A stretch of DNA of 9,596 nt from Solobacterium sp. GTDB taxonomy: Bacteria; Bacillota_I; Bacilli_A; Erysipelotrichales; Erysipelotrichaceae. This document shows positions 1-5,481 of the stretch, piece after piece. The stretch lies in contig JAFWJP010000188.1 in assembly GCA_017514645.1 (NCBI GenBank), positions 1 through 9,596 of the forward strand, in the 5' to 3' direction. How positions within the stretch are numbered: position 1 is the first letter of the stretch; every line of letters begins with the position of its first letter. The notes below the pieces were generated by a model that did not search any database, was not told the origin of the DNA, and saw nothing but the letters and a program-made list of their open reading frames with translations. A program made the position numbers and the translations under genes.

Positions 1-354
1 CCCGGAGTATTTCTGCCGGCGCAGTTTCCAGCTGCTGTCCCGGTATTCCACTTCGATGTTCCGGTACCGGGTCGTCTTCCGGGTTCCCGGAAGGGACAGA
101 CAGCCTTCTTCGGTTTCATAGGGCGTATCCTTCTTCACAATGACCGGATTGAACATGACAACGCTCATCATCCCGGTATTGACGATGATGATCCGTTTCC
201 GGATGCCGATCATGTTCGCAGCCATACCGACACAGCGCTCACGGTTGGCCAGCAGGGTATCCTGCAGATCCGCTGCGTCCGGCAGATCCTGTTCTGTGGC
301 AGGCAGGGATTTCTGACGGAGGAAGAAGGTATCCTTTACGATCGGTCGTATCAT
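1..354 (-). CDS. Peptide deformylase-like protein, C-terminus cut off by window edge
   Basis: The reverse strand from 354 to 1 reads 118 open codons, beginning MIRPIVKDTFFLRQ. Peptide deformylases are metalloenzymes that remove the N-formyl group from new proteins in the cytosol. Two of the three family motifs are visible: CVGMAANMIG (residues 41-50), matching motif 1 GxGxAAxQIG, and EEGCLSLPG (82-90), matching motif 2, whose Cys is a metal ligand. Motif 3 (HExxH) would lie beyond the left edge. Motif 1 is divergent: Cys41 replaces the first Gly and Met48 the usual active-site Gln. I therefore call it deformylase-like and give no symbol. The start at 354 has an AAAGGA ribosome site at 362-367 with a 7-base spacer. 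An in-frame ATG at 360 is only one base from that site. The gene has its own promoter just upstream. Confidence 0.85.
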   Translation of the reverse strand, partial: MIRPIVKDTFFLRQKSLPATEQDLPDAADLQDTLLANRERCVGMAANMIGIRKRIIIVNTGMMSVVMFNPVIVKKDTPYETEEGCLSLPGTRKTTRYRNIEVEYRDSSWKLRRQKYSG

Positions 355-375
355 ATGCATGTCCTTTCTGTATTC

Positions 376-403
376 ATTGTACCAGTCCAGTGTGTATTGA
401 AAA
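376..403 (-). promoter_or_regulatory. Promoter of the deformylase-like gene
   Basis: On the minus strand a TACAAT -10 box (376-381) is preceded by TGG (382-384), which makes an extended -10 (TGnTACAAT). A TTTTCA -35 candidate lies at 398-403 with a 16-base spacer. The -35 overlaps the T-tract of the MATE terminator, so the two signals are packed together. The predicted start of transcription is only about 9-15 bases before the ATG, leaving just enough leader for the ribosome site. Confidence 0.6.
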
Positions 404-421
404 ATCCCGGTTTCCCGGGAT
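400..421 (-). terminator. Rho-independent terminator after the MATE gene
   Basis: On the minus strand, four bases after the MATE stop codon, ATCCCGG (421-415) and CCGGGAT (410-404) form a perfect 7-bp stem around a GAAA loop, followed by a run of T (404-400). The plus-strand reading has no T-tract, so it works leftward only. Confidence 0.85.
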
Positions 422-425
422 GTGT

Positions 426-1811
426 TTATGCCTTTACGTCTTCCAGTACGGTGCCCTTCTTCCACTTGCCGGACTTGTACAGCAGGAAGGTGATCGTAGC
501 GCCGGAGAGCCAGGCAACCAGCATGGATCCGTGGATGCACCAGAACGTACCATGCGGCAGAGCCGGAGTCCTTGTGGCATAGGAGATCGCGTAGGCCAGC
601 GGTACACGGATGAGGACCGTGGTAATGATGGAGATCCACATCGGGGCAACGGTATTGCCGGAACCCCGCATCGTACCGGAGAGGCACTGCGTCACGGACA
701 TTGCCAGATAGCCGACAGCCAGCAGACGCATGATATTCGCGCTCAGGGTGATCAGACTTTCCGTTGTCGTGAAGATACCCATGATGTTTCTGCCGAAGAT
801 CAGGATCGCTGCCAGCATGACCGAAGATACCCCGAGGGAGATCAGGGTTCCTTTTCTTGCGCCCTCATAGATCCGGCTGTAATGACCGGCTCCGACATTC
901 TGACCTGCAAAGGTCGTCATGGTATTTCCGAAGGAGAACACCGGCATCATGACGAAGCCGTCAATGCGCATAACGATGACGTTTGCGGCGATGAACTGTT
1001 CACCGAAGGTATTGGACAGGGACTGTACCAGGATGGAGGACATTGCGAAGATCGCCTGGGTGATGCCGGAGGGCAGACCGAGGCGGATCAGCCGGGTCAT
1101 ATACTTCCTGTTCGGTTTCATATAGGCGGGCTTCAGGTCAAAGAGATGGGTCATCTGGCTGAGCTTGCGGAGGCAGAGCAGGGCAGAGAACGCCTGTGCC
1201 ATGATCGTTGCCAGCGCAGCACCCGGAACACCCATACCGACGATACCGACAAAGACATAGTCCAGTACGATGTTGGAGAATGTTGCGGCAAGCAGGTAAT
1301 ACAGCGCAGAGGTACTGTCACCCAGACCCCTCAGAACACCGCTGAGGATATTGTACAGCGCATTGCCCAGGACACCGTAGAAGATAATCCGCAGATAGGA
1401 ATCACACCATCCGATGATGGATTCCGGTGTATTCAGGGCACGCAGCAGCGGCATGGAGACGAGCGGCATGACCAGCATCAGGAACGCTGACGCAATAATG
1501 ACCAGCGTAATACAGCCGCCGATGGACCAGGAAAGACCTTCTCTGTTACGGGCGCCGAAGTGCTGGGAAACCATGATACCTGCACCGACGGAGATACCGA
1601 TGATCAGAACGAAGAAGATGTTCATAATGGGACCGGCGCTGCCGACGGCAGCGAGGGCGTTGTCACCGATGAATCGTCCGACGATGACGCTGTCTGCAGT
1701 GTTGTAGAGCTGCTGAGCAATATTTCCCAGCAGCATCGGGATGGTGAATGAAACGATCTGACTGCCGACAGGGCCTTCTGTCATGTCGATCTGTTTGAAA
1801 ATACCCGCCAT
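426..1811 (-). CDS. MATE-family multidrug/toxin efflux transporter
   Basis: This 461-residue inner-membrane protein of the MATE family exports cationic or other small compounds using a sodium or proton gradient. Length and a pattern of about 12 hydrophobic segments in two halves fit the family. Typical signatures are QQLYNTADSVIVGRFIG (33-49), RGLGDS (161-166) and, in the second half, GQNVGAG (303-309) and RGSGNT (382-387), the counterpart of RGLGDS. It resembles the many Bacillota MATE paralogues of unknown substrate, so no symbol is given. The ATG at 1811 follows a GGGGAG site at 1816-1821. The gene is flanked by its own promoter and terminator, so it appears monocistronic although it lies codirectionally between xseB and the deformylase-like gene. 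Substrate and coupling ion cannot be read from the sequence. Confidence 0.93.
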   Translation of the reverse strand: MAGIFKQIDMTEGPVGSQIVSFTIPMLLGNIAQQLYNTADSVIVGRFIGDNALAAVGSAGPIMNIFFVLIIGISVGAGIMVSQHFGARNREGLSWSIGGCITLVIIASAFLMLVMPLVSMPLLRALNTPESIIGWCDSYLRIIFYGVLGNALYNILSGVLRGLGDSTSALYYLLAATFSNIVLDYVFVGIVGMGVPGAALATIMAQAFSALLCLRKLSQMTHLFDLKPAYMKPNRKYMTRLIRLGLPSGITQAIFAMSSILVQSLSNTFGEQFIAANVIVMRIDGFVMMPVFSFGNTMTTFAGQNVGAGHYSRIYEGARKGTLISLGVSSVMLAAILIFGRNIMGIFTTTESLITLSANIMRLLAVGYLAMSVTQCLSGTMRGSGNTVAPMWISIITTVLIRVPLAYAISYATRTPALPHGTFWCIHGSMLVAWLSGATITFLLYKSGKWKKGTVLEDVKA

Positions 1812-1837
1812 TGAGCTCCCCTTTCTTTTTTCGTAAC

Positions 1838-1863
1838 ACTATAACTATATACCCCCGTGTCAA
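1838..1863 (-). promoter_or_regulatory. Probable promoter of the MATE gene
   Basis: On the minus strand there is a perfect TTGACA -35 box (1858-1863) and a TATAGT -10 candidate (1838-1843). The spacer is 14 bases, shorter than the usual 16-18. Reading the -10 two bases later (TAGTGT) restores 16 bases but fits the consensus poorly. The spacer starts with a run of five G. The -35 lies within ten bases of the end of the xseB terminator. Confidence 0.5.
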
Positions 1864-1871
1864 GAGCAGAT

Positions 1872-1895
1872 AAAAAGCCTGATCATTCAGGCTTT
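1872..1895 (-). terminator. Rho-independent terminator of xseA-xseB, containing the xseB stop codon
   Basis: On the minus strand AAAGCCTGA (1895-1887) and TCAGGCTTT (1882-1874) form a perfect 9-bp stem with a four-base ATGA loop (1886-1883), followed by more T. The stem's left arm is the last xseB coding sequence, and the TGA stop (1885-1883) sits in the loop. Confidence 0.85.
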
Positions 1896-2119
1896 ATGAT
1901 GTTCAGCTGCTTCTCGATCCCCTGCAGTTCTTCTTCGCATCTGGCAGCGAGAAGGGTTCCTTCCTTGTAGAGGTCGATTGCGTCATATAATCGGATCTCC
2001 GGTGCAGACAGATTCCGGTTGATCTCGTTCAGTCTGGCAAGGGCTTTATCAATATCGAAGCGGTCGTTGTCGTAGTAATCCTTGAAGGTTTCATCAAATG
2101 CAGGTTTCTGTTCCGTCAT
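1883..2119 (-). CDS. xseB: Exodeoxyribonuclease VII small subunit
   Basis: This 78-residue cytosolic protein is the small subunit of exodeoxyribonuclease VII, which degrades single-stranded DNA to oligonucleotides. Several XseB copies bind the helical part of one XseA. The family core is visible as FDIDKALARLNEINRNLS (21-38), a short linker, then YDAIDLYKEGTLLAARCEEEL (45-65), the usual two-helix hairpin with its YxEG motif. An extra, polar stretch of about 20 residues precedes the core. Its ATG overlaps the xseA stop as ATGA, and an AAAAGGAG site lies inside the end of xseA (2125-2132), so the two are translationally coupled. The stop codon falls in the loop of the terminator hairpin. The helix linker (SAPEIR) lacks the common Gly-Asp-Leu-Pro-type text but the fit is otherwise good. 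Confidence 0.92.
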   Translation of the reverse strand: MTEQKPAFDETFKDYYDNDRFDIDKALARLNEINRNLSAPEIRLYDAIDLYKEGTLLAARCEEELQGIEKQLNIIKPE

Positions 2120-3672
2120 AGTTTCTCCTTTTGCTTGATCGTATGTGTTTCTGCTGTGATCGTTCCGTCATGCAGTGTCAAGGTCAGTTCATCGCCCGGT
2201 TTTACATCGGAAACATTCCGTACCGGCAGATCATCATGGGTGATGTAGCCGAAACCGTTGATCAGCTTGGCCGTAGGTGATTTTCCGTGCAGTTCGGTTA
2301 CAGCCAGGCGGAAGCGGTTCTCTGCCGCGGTGTATACATTCTGTACATTGCCGGAAAGGCGCTGCGTTTCCAGCATCAGTTCCGTGTTTCTCCTCTGTAC
2401 CAGCAGGTCCGGACGGTTCTTCTCCAGTGTCCGGTTGGTTTCGGTGATGGTGCGCTCATTGTTGTGCAGCAGACGGCGCATGACATTGTCCATGCCGGCA
2501 GTATACTGCTGCAGTGCTTCACTGCAGAGATGGATCCGGTGTGCCGGAGTCAGCTGTTCCAGCCGGATCCGGGCATTGCCGGCATCTTCGCGCTTGCGGG
2601 ACAGAATACGGTCTGCATTGTTGCGGAAGAGGCGCATCAGGCTGTGCAGGGTATCCAGGTCTGCCTGCAGATCGGGAACGTACTTCTCGATCGCTCCGGT
2701 CGGTGTGTTGGCAAAGCCGTCCGCAACTGCGTCAATCAGGGTGAAGTTCCCGGTATGACCGACCGCGGAAACGATCGGTGTCCGGGCGTTGTGTACAGCT
2801 GTTACGATCGCTTCATCGTTGAAGACGTAGAGTTCTTCGTCCGAACCGCCGCCTCTGCCGACAATGATGAGGTCATAGCCGCGTCTGTCCATGAACTCGA
2901 TGCCTTTGACGATCGTTTCCGCTGCGTAGATTCCCTGGACATTGACAGGACACAGTTCCAGTTGTACGAACGGATTCCGTTTCTTTGCCGTACTTTCGAA
3001 GTCCTGGATTGCCTGTCCGCTCTCCGAGGTAACGATACCGATGGATCGGGGATGTTTCGGGATGGGTTTCTTGAGTTCTTCCGCGAACCAGCCGAGCGCT
3101 TCCAGCTTCTTCCTCAGCATCATCAGCTTGATGGCAGCTTCCCCGGCACCGATGTTGAAGAGCTTCCGTACGGTGATCTGCGTCCGTCCGCCGCCTTCGT
3201 AGTAATCAAGACGCCCCTCCAGGGCAACCTGCAGTCCGTTCTTCAGTTCAAAGTTCAGTGCACCTGGTACATCCGATCCCCACAGTACGCAGTTGATCAG
3301 TGCTTTGTCTCCTTCTTTCAGGGAGAAGAACAGATTCCCGTTCCGCTTCGGCGGTGTGAAGTTTGCGACTTCACCCTTGACCAGGATGCTGCGGAAAGCC
3401 GGCAGCTGACCGTATACACCGCGGATGAACTGATTGAGCTCGGTCACAGTCCGGAATTTATCCAGATCGGGGAGAGCAGGCATGCCTTCCTGGCGGACAA
3501 CGAAATCCTGGCTTCCTTCCGGTTTCTGCGCTTCCACAACATAACGCTTCAGCTCATCCGGCAGTTCTCCGTCCGTTTCGTACATCCAGACTTTTTCGAT
3601 GGCATTCCAGCGGGCTCCGTATTTTCTGCCGAGCGCCCGGTTTTCATAGTTGATCTTCAGTTTGTAGCGCAA
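2116..3672 (-). CDS. xseA: Exodeoxyribonuclease VII large subunit with extra N-terminal DUF5710-like domain
   Basis: This is the catalytic subunit of exodeoxyribonuclease VII, at 518 residues longer than the usual 400-450. Residues about 1-46 (RALGRKYGARWNAIEKVWMY at 12-31) look like DUF5710, a small domain best known from plasmid primase and relaxase proteins. The XseA core begins at about residue 73 (TVTELNQFIRGVY) with the OB-fold (SILVKGEVANF, about 95-105). The nuclease domain follows: IGIVTSESGQAIQD (211-224), VGRGGGSDEELYVFND (271-286) and SAVGHTGNFTLID (302-314). A long helical XseB-binding region (about 335-460) and a C-terminal segment (SPTAKLINGFGYI, 465-477) complete it. Counterparts of E. 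coli Asp155 (D224), Arg205 (R273) and His238 (H306) are present, but Asp241 is Asn309. The start is TTG (3672-3670), supported by AAAGGAG at 3680-3686 with a 7-base spacer; no ATG lies nearby. It is cotranscribed with xseB. Confidence 0.93.
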   Translation of the reverse strand: MRYKLKINYENRALGRKYGARWNAIEKVWMYETDGELPDELKRYVVEAQKPEGSQDFVVRQEGMPALPDLDKFRTVTELNQFIRGVYGQLPAFRSILVKGEVANFTPPKRNGNLFFSLKEGDKALINCVLWGSDVPGALNFELKNGLQVALEGRLDYYEGGGRTQITVRKLFNIGAGEAAIKLMMLRKKLEALGWFAEELKKPIPKHPRSIGIVTSESGQAIQDFESTAKKRNPFVQLELCPVNVQGIYAAETIVKGIEFMDRRGYDLIIVGRGGGSDEELYVFNDEAIVTAVHNARTPIVSAVGHTGNFTLIDAVADGFANTPTGAIEKYVPDLQADLDTLHSLMRLFRNNADRILSRKREDAGNARIRLEQLTPAHRIHLCSEALQQYTAGMDNVMRRLLHNNERTITETNRTLEKNRPDLLVQRRNTELMLETQRLSGNVQNVYTAAENRFRLAVTELHGKSPTAKLINGFGYITHDDLPVRNVSDVKPGDELTLTLHDGTITAETHTIKQKEKL

Positions 3673-3688
3673 TCGGCTTCTCCTTTCC

Positions 3689-3708
3689 CGGTTTCTTCAA
3701 AGAAACCG
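3689..3708 (-). promoter_or_regulatory. Hairpin in xseA leader, next to the ribosome binding site
   Basis: An 8-bp perfect inverted repeat, CGGTTTCT and AGAAACCG around a four-base loop, lies two bases upstream of the xseA AAAGGAG. It has no following T-tract, so it is not a typical terminator. It could affect mRNA stability or ribosome access; this is inference. Confidence 0.4.
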
Positions 3709-3722
3709 CCGCGATGATCACC

Positions 3723-3728
3723 GTTATA
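3723..3728 (-). promoter_or_regulatory. Tentative -10 box for xseA-xseB
   Basis: TATAAC on the minus strand, about 50 bases before the TTG start, is the best -10 candidate. No good -35 is found: at a 17-base spacing the sequence is TACACT, which lies inside the palindrome at 3745-3763. Confidence 0.3.
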
Positions 3729-3738
3729 CGTTATATAT

Positions 3739-3763
3739 GTATCACAGTGTATCACATACACTG
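3739..3763. repeat. Palindrome and direct repeat in the divergent promoter region
   Basis: CAGTGTAT and ATACACTG form an 8-bp inverted repeat around CAC (3745-3763). Overlapping it, GTATCACA occurs twice with a 10-base period (3739-3746 and 3749-3756), one turn of the helix. The position, at the presumed xseA -35 and upstream of the divergent operon, suits a repressor or activator site. No regulator is identifiable. The rest of the 271-base gap (3764-3900) shows only AT-rich patches and a weak GCGGAT/ATCCGC pair with a 23-base loop. Confidence 0.45.
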
Positions 3764-3909
3764 CAGGTATGCATGTATTGCTGCGGATGCGGTATAAAAC
3801 TGTGTAATGGGATCCGCGAGCATGTTTCTTTCCTTAATATATATTCTGACAGAAAACAAAGAGAAACGCACAACGGCAGCGGTACATATATTTTTGGGAA
3901 GAATTGCGA

Positions 3910-3915
3910 TATAAT
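3910..3915 (+). promoter_or_regulatory. -10 box of the pth-mfd-rqcP-divIC operon
   Basis: This is a perfect TATAAT located 28 bases before the first ATG. The -35 region at 17 bases (3887-3892, TATATT) is weak, which suggests a modest or activated promoter. The hexamer TTGCGA occurs on both sides of the -10 (3904-3909 and 3920-3925). Confidence 0.6.
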
Positions 3916-3943
3916 CACTTTGCGAACTTCGGGAGGTTTTGTT

Positions 3944-4873
3944 ATGGCTGTTAAGATGGTGTTTGTATTGATCATCGGGTTTGCGCTGGTCAGTACGGTG
4001 CTGAATCTGATGTCACAGAAGCACGGAAAATATCTGCAGGGAATGCTGGAGCATTTCGATGATGGAAATGATGCGGCGTTCCAGGCTGCTTTCGAGAAGA
4101 TGATGGCAGAAGATACAGACGCGATCTTCCTGGAGAAGGGAAAGCTGCTGAAACTCTGGTATGACATCGACAAGGAACACTACGATCGTATTGATGAAGA
4201 TCTGGAAAGGATCAACCTGGACAATATCATCGGAACGGATGAGGAACATGTCAGTATCGGTGACAGTGAAGATGCGCTGAGCTATCTGTATCTGTTCGGT
4301 CCGAATACGCTGTACAGCCGCAATCATCCGGAGCTTGCGGAAAAGCTCCTGAAGAAGCGGGAACCGTACAATGCGATCACCCAGTCTTCCATGATGGTCA
4401 GACTGGCAGATGCCAACGTAAAGTTCATGACGAAGGAAGATGACTGGGGCATGGGCTTCTACGAAGAACTGATGTCCGGTATCTACAACAACCTGTCGTT
4501 CAATTCCAACCTGGTGAACATGTACAAGGACATCGCAGCGATCAACTACTGCAAGTACTACTATGACAAAGGCTGGCCGAAGCATTTCGCTGAATACGCT
4601 ATGTATCTGCACGGAATCCACAACAAGAAGATCGGTGCCCGCTGGATGAAGGAAGTCGGTCTGGATCTCCCGGATGCGTTCTACAACTATCAGGAAGGCG
4701 CTCTGAACGATTATGTGATTCCCGGCTATATCCAGGCGCAGTTCAACGAAGAGCCTGCCCTGAAGAATGAAGTCAACGTATTCGAAGACGAGATCATCGA
4801 CGATGACCTGATCGATGATGAAATCATTGACGAACAGACAGAACCGGAAACGAAGGAAGACACAAAGGAATGA
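3944..4873 (+). CDS. Membrane-anchored protein of unknown function with acidic tail, first gene of the operon
   Basis: I do not recognise this 309-residue protein. It opens with one hydrophobic segment (about residues 4-22, VKMVFVLIIGFALVSTVLN) with few charges before it and no clear signal-peptidase site, so an N-terminal membrane anchor is likely. The body (about 25-265) is rich in charged and aromatic residues and looks mostly helical, perhaps TPR-like (for example LLKLWYDIDKEHYDRIDEDL, 68-87); that fold is a guess. The tail (277-309) is very acidic and includes the quasi-repeat DEIIDDDLIDDEIID (282-296). The ATG at 3944 is chosen because GGGAGG (3931-3936) precedes it by 7 bases; the open frame extends upstream to 3737 but contains the promoter. 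The stop overlaps the pth start as ATGA, so it is coupled to pth. Codon use matches its neighbours, so it is a resident gene. Confidence 0.85.
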   Translation: MAVKMVFVLIIGFALVSTVLNLMSQKHGKYLQGMLEHFDDGNDAAFQAAFEKMMAEDTDAIFLEKGKLLKLWYDIDKEHYDRIDEDLERINLDNIIGTDEEHVSIGDSEDALSYLYLFGPNTLYSRNHPELAEKLLKKREPYNAITQSSMMVRLADANVKFMTKEDDWGMGFYEELMSGIYNNLSFNSNLVNMYKDIAAINYCKYYYDKGWPKHFAEYAMYLHGIHNKKIGARWMKEVGLDLPDAFYNYQEGALNDYVIPGYIQAQFNEEPALKNEVNVFEDEIIDDDLIDDEIIDEQTEPETKEDTKE

Positions 4874-5481
4874 AACTGATTGCCGGACTGGGAAATCCCG
4901 GTAAGGAATACGAAAAAACAAGACACAATTGCGGCTTTATGGTAATGGATCAATTGGCGGAGAAATGCAGTACCGTCAATTTTTCCGCTAAGTGGAATGC
5001 GCTGATCGCCAAGGTGCAGATCAACGGACAGCAGGTCCTGCTCATGAAGCCTCTGACCTACATGAACAACTCCGGCAGTGCTGTAGCGCAGGCGGTCAGC
5101 TACTACAAGATCGCTCCGCAGGATATTCTGGTCATTCATGATGATATGGATCTGCCGGTCGGCTCCGTACGCATCCGCACCAAAGGTTCTGCAGGCGGTC
5201 AGAAAGGCATGAAATCAATCATCCAGGCCCTGGGAACCCAGGACATTGCCCGCATCCGGGTCGGCGTCGGCCACAGTGACCGCGGCAACCATGACCTTGT
5301 GCCGGACTGGGTGCTTTCACCCGTATCGAAGGAAGAACGCCCGCTCCTGGAAGATGCAGTAAAGAGTGCAGCGGACGCAGCCTATGCCTGGGTATGGGAA
5401 CCCCTGGACAAAGTCATGTCACAGTACAACATCAAAGTGAAAAAACAGGCTGAAGACGATGGGAGAACAGGAAAAGACTAA
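4870..5481 (+). CDS. pth: Peptidyl-tRNA hydrolase
   Basis: This 203-residue cytosolic enzyme cleaves the ester bond between peptide and tRNA on prematurely released peptidyl-tRNA, recycling the tRNA. In Bacillus it has also been reported to release nascent chains during ribosome-associated quality control. The start MKLIAGLGNPGKEYEKTRHN is classic. Active-site residues by alignment to E. coli Pth are Asn9 (N10), His19 (H20), Asn66 in TYMNNSG (N68) and Asp91 in VIHDDMDLP (D93). The GGHNG loop reads GGQKG (109-113), so Lys112 stands where Asn114 normally binds substrate. Length is slightly above the usual 185-195 because of a polar tail. AAAGGA touches the ATG directly and another AAGGA lies about 12 bases upstream; with the ATGA overlap, coupled reinitiation is likely. 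It overlaps mfd by 23 bases. Confidence 0.96.
   Translation: MKLIAGLGNPGKEYEKTRHNCGFMVMDQLAEKCSTVNFSAKWNALIAKVQINGQQVLLMKPLTYMNNSGSAVAQAVSYYKIAPQDILVIHDDMDLPVGSVRIRTKGSAGGQKGMKSIIQALGTQDIARIRVGVGHSDRGNHDLVPDWVLSPVSKEERPLLEDAVKSAADAAYAWVWEPLDKVMSQYNIKVKKQAEDDGRTGKD

Noticed and set aside
358..360. Alternative in-frame ATG of the deformylase-like gene
   Set aside because: It lies one base after AAAGGA, too close for initiation; the ATG at 352-354 is 7 bases away.
390..1490. Long plus-strand open frame (366 codons) opposite the MATE gene
   Set aside because: The product is an unnatural run of Asp, Gly, His, Arg and Gln, as expected from the reverse of a membrane protein gene.
2287..3717. Long plus-strand open frame (476 codons) opposite xseA
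   Set aside because: It is antisense to a clear, conserved xseA, its product has no recognisable motif, and it starts without a convincing ribosome site. It is a shadow of codon bias.
3783..3817. GCGGAT/ATCCGC inverted repeat in the divergent region
   Set aside because: A six-base match with a 23-base loop is expected by chance in a stretch this long.
3737..3943. Upstream extension of the first operon gene by 69 codons
   Set aside because: It contains the TATAAT box and lacks a ribosome site, while the ATG at 3944 has GGGAGG at ideal spacing and is followed at once by the membrane segment.
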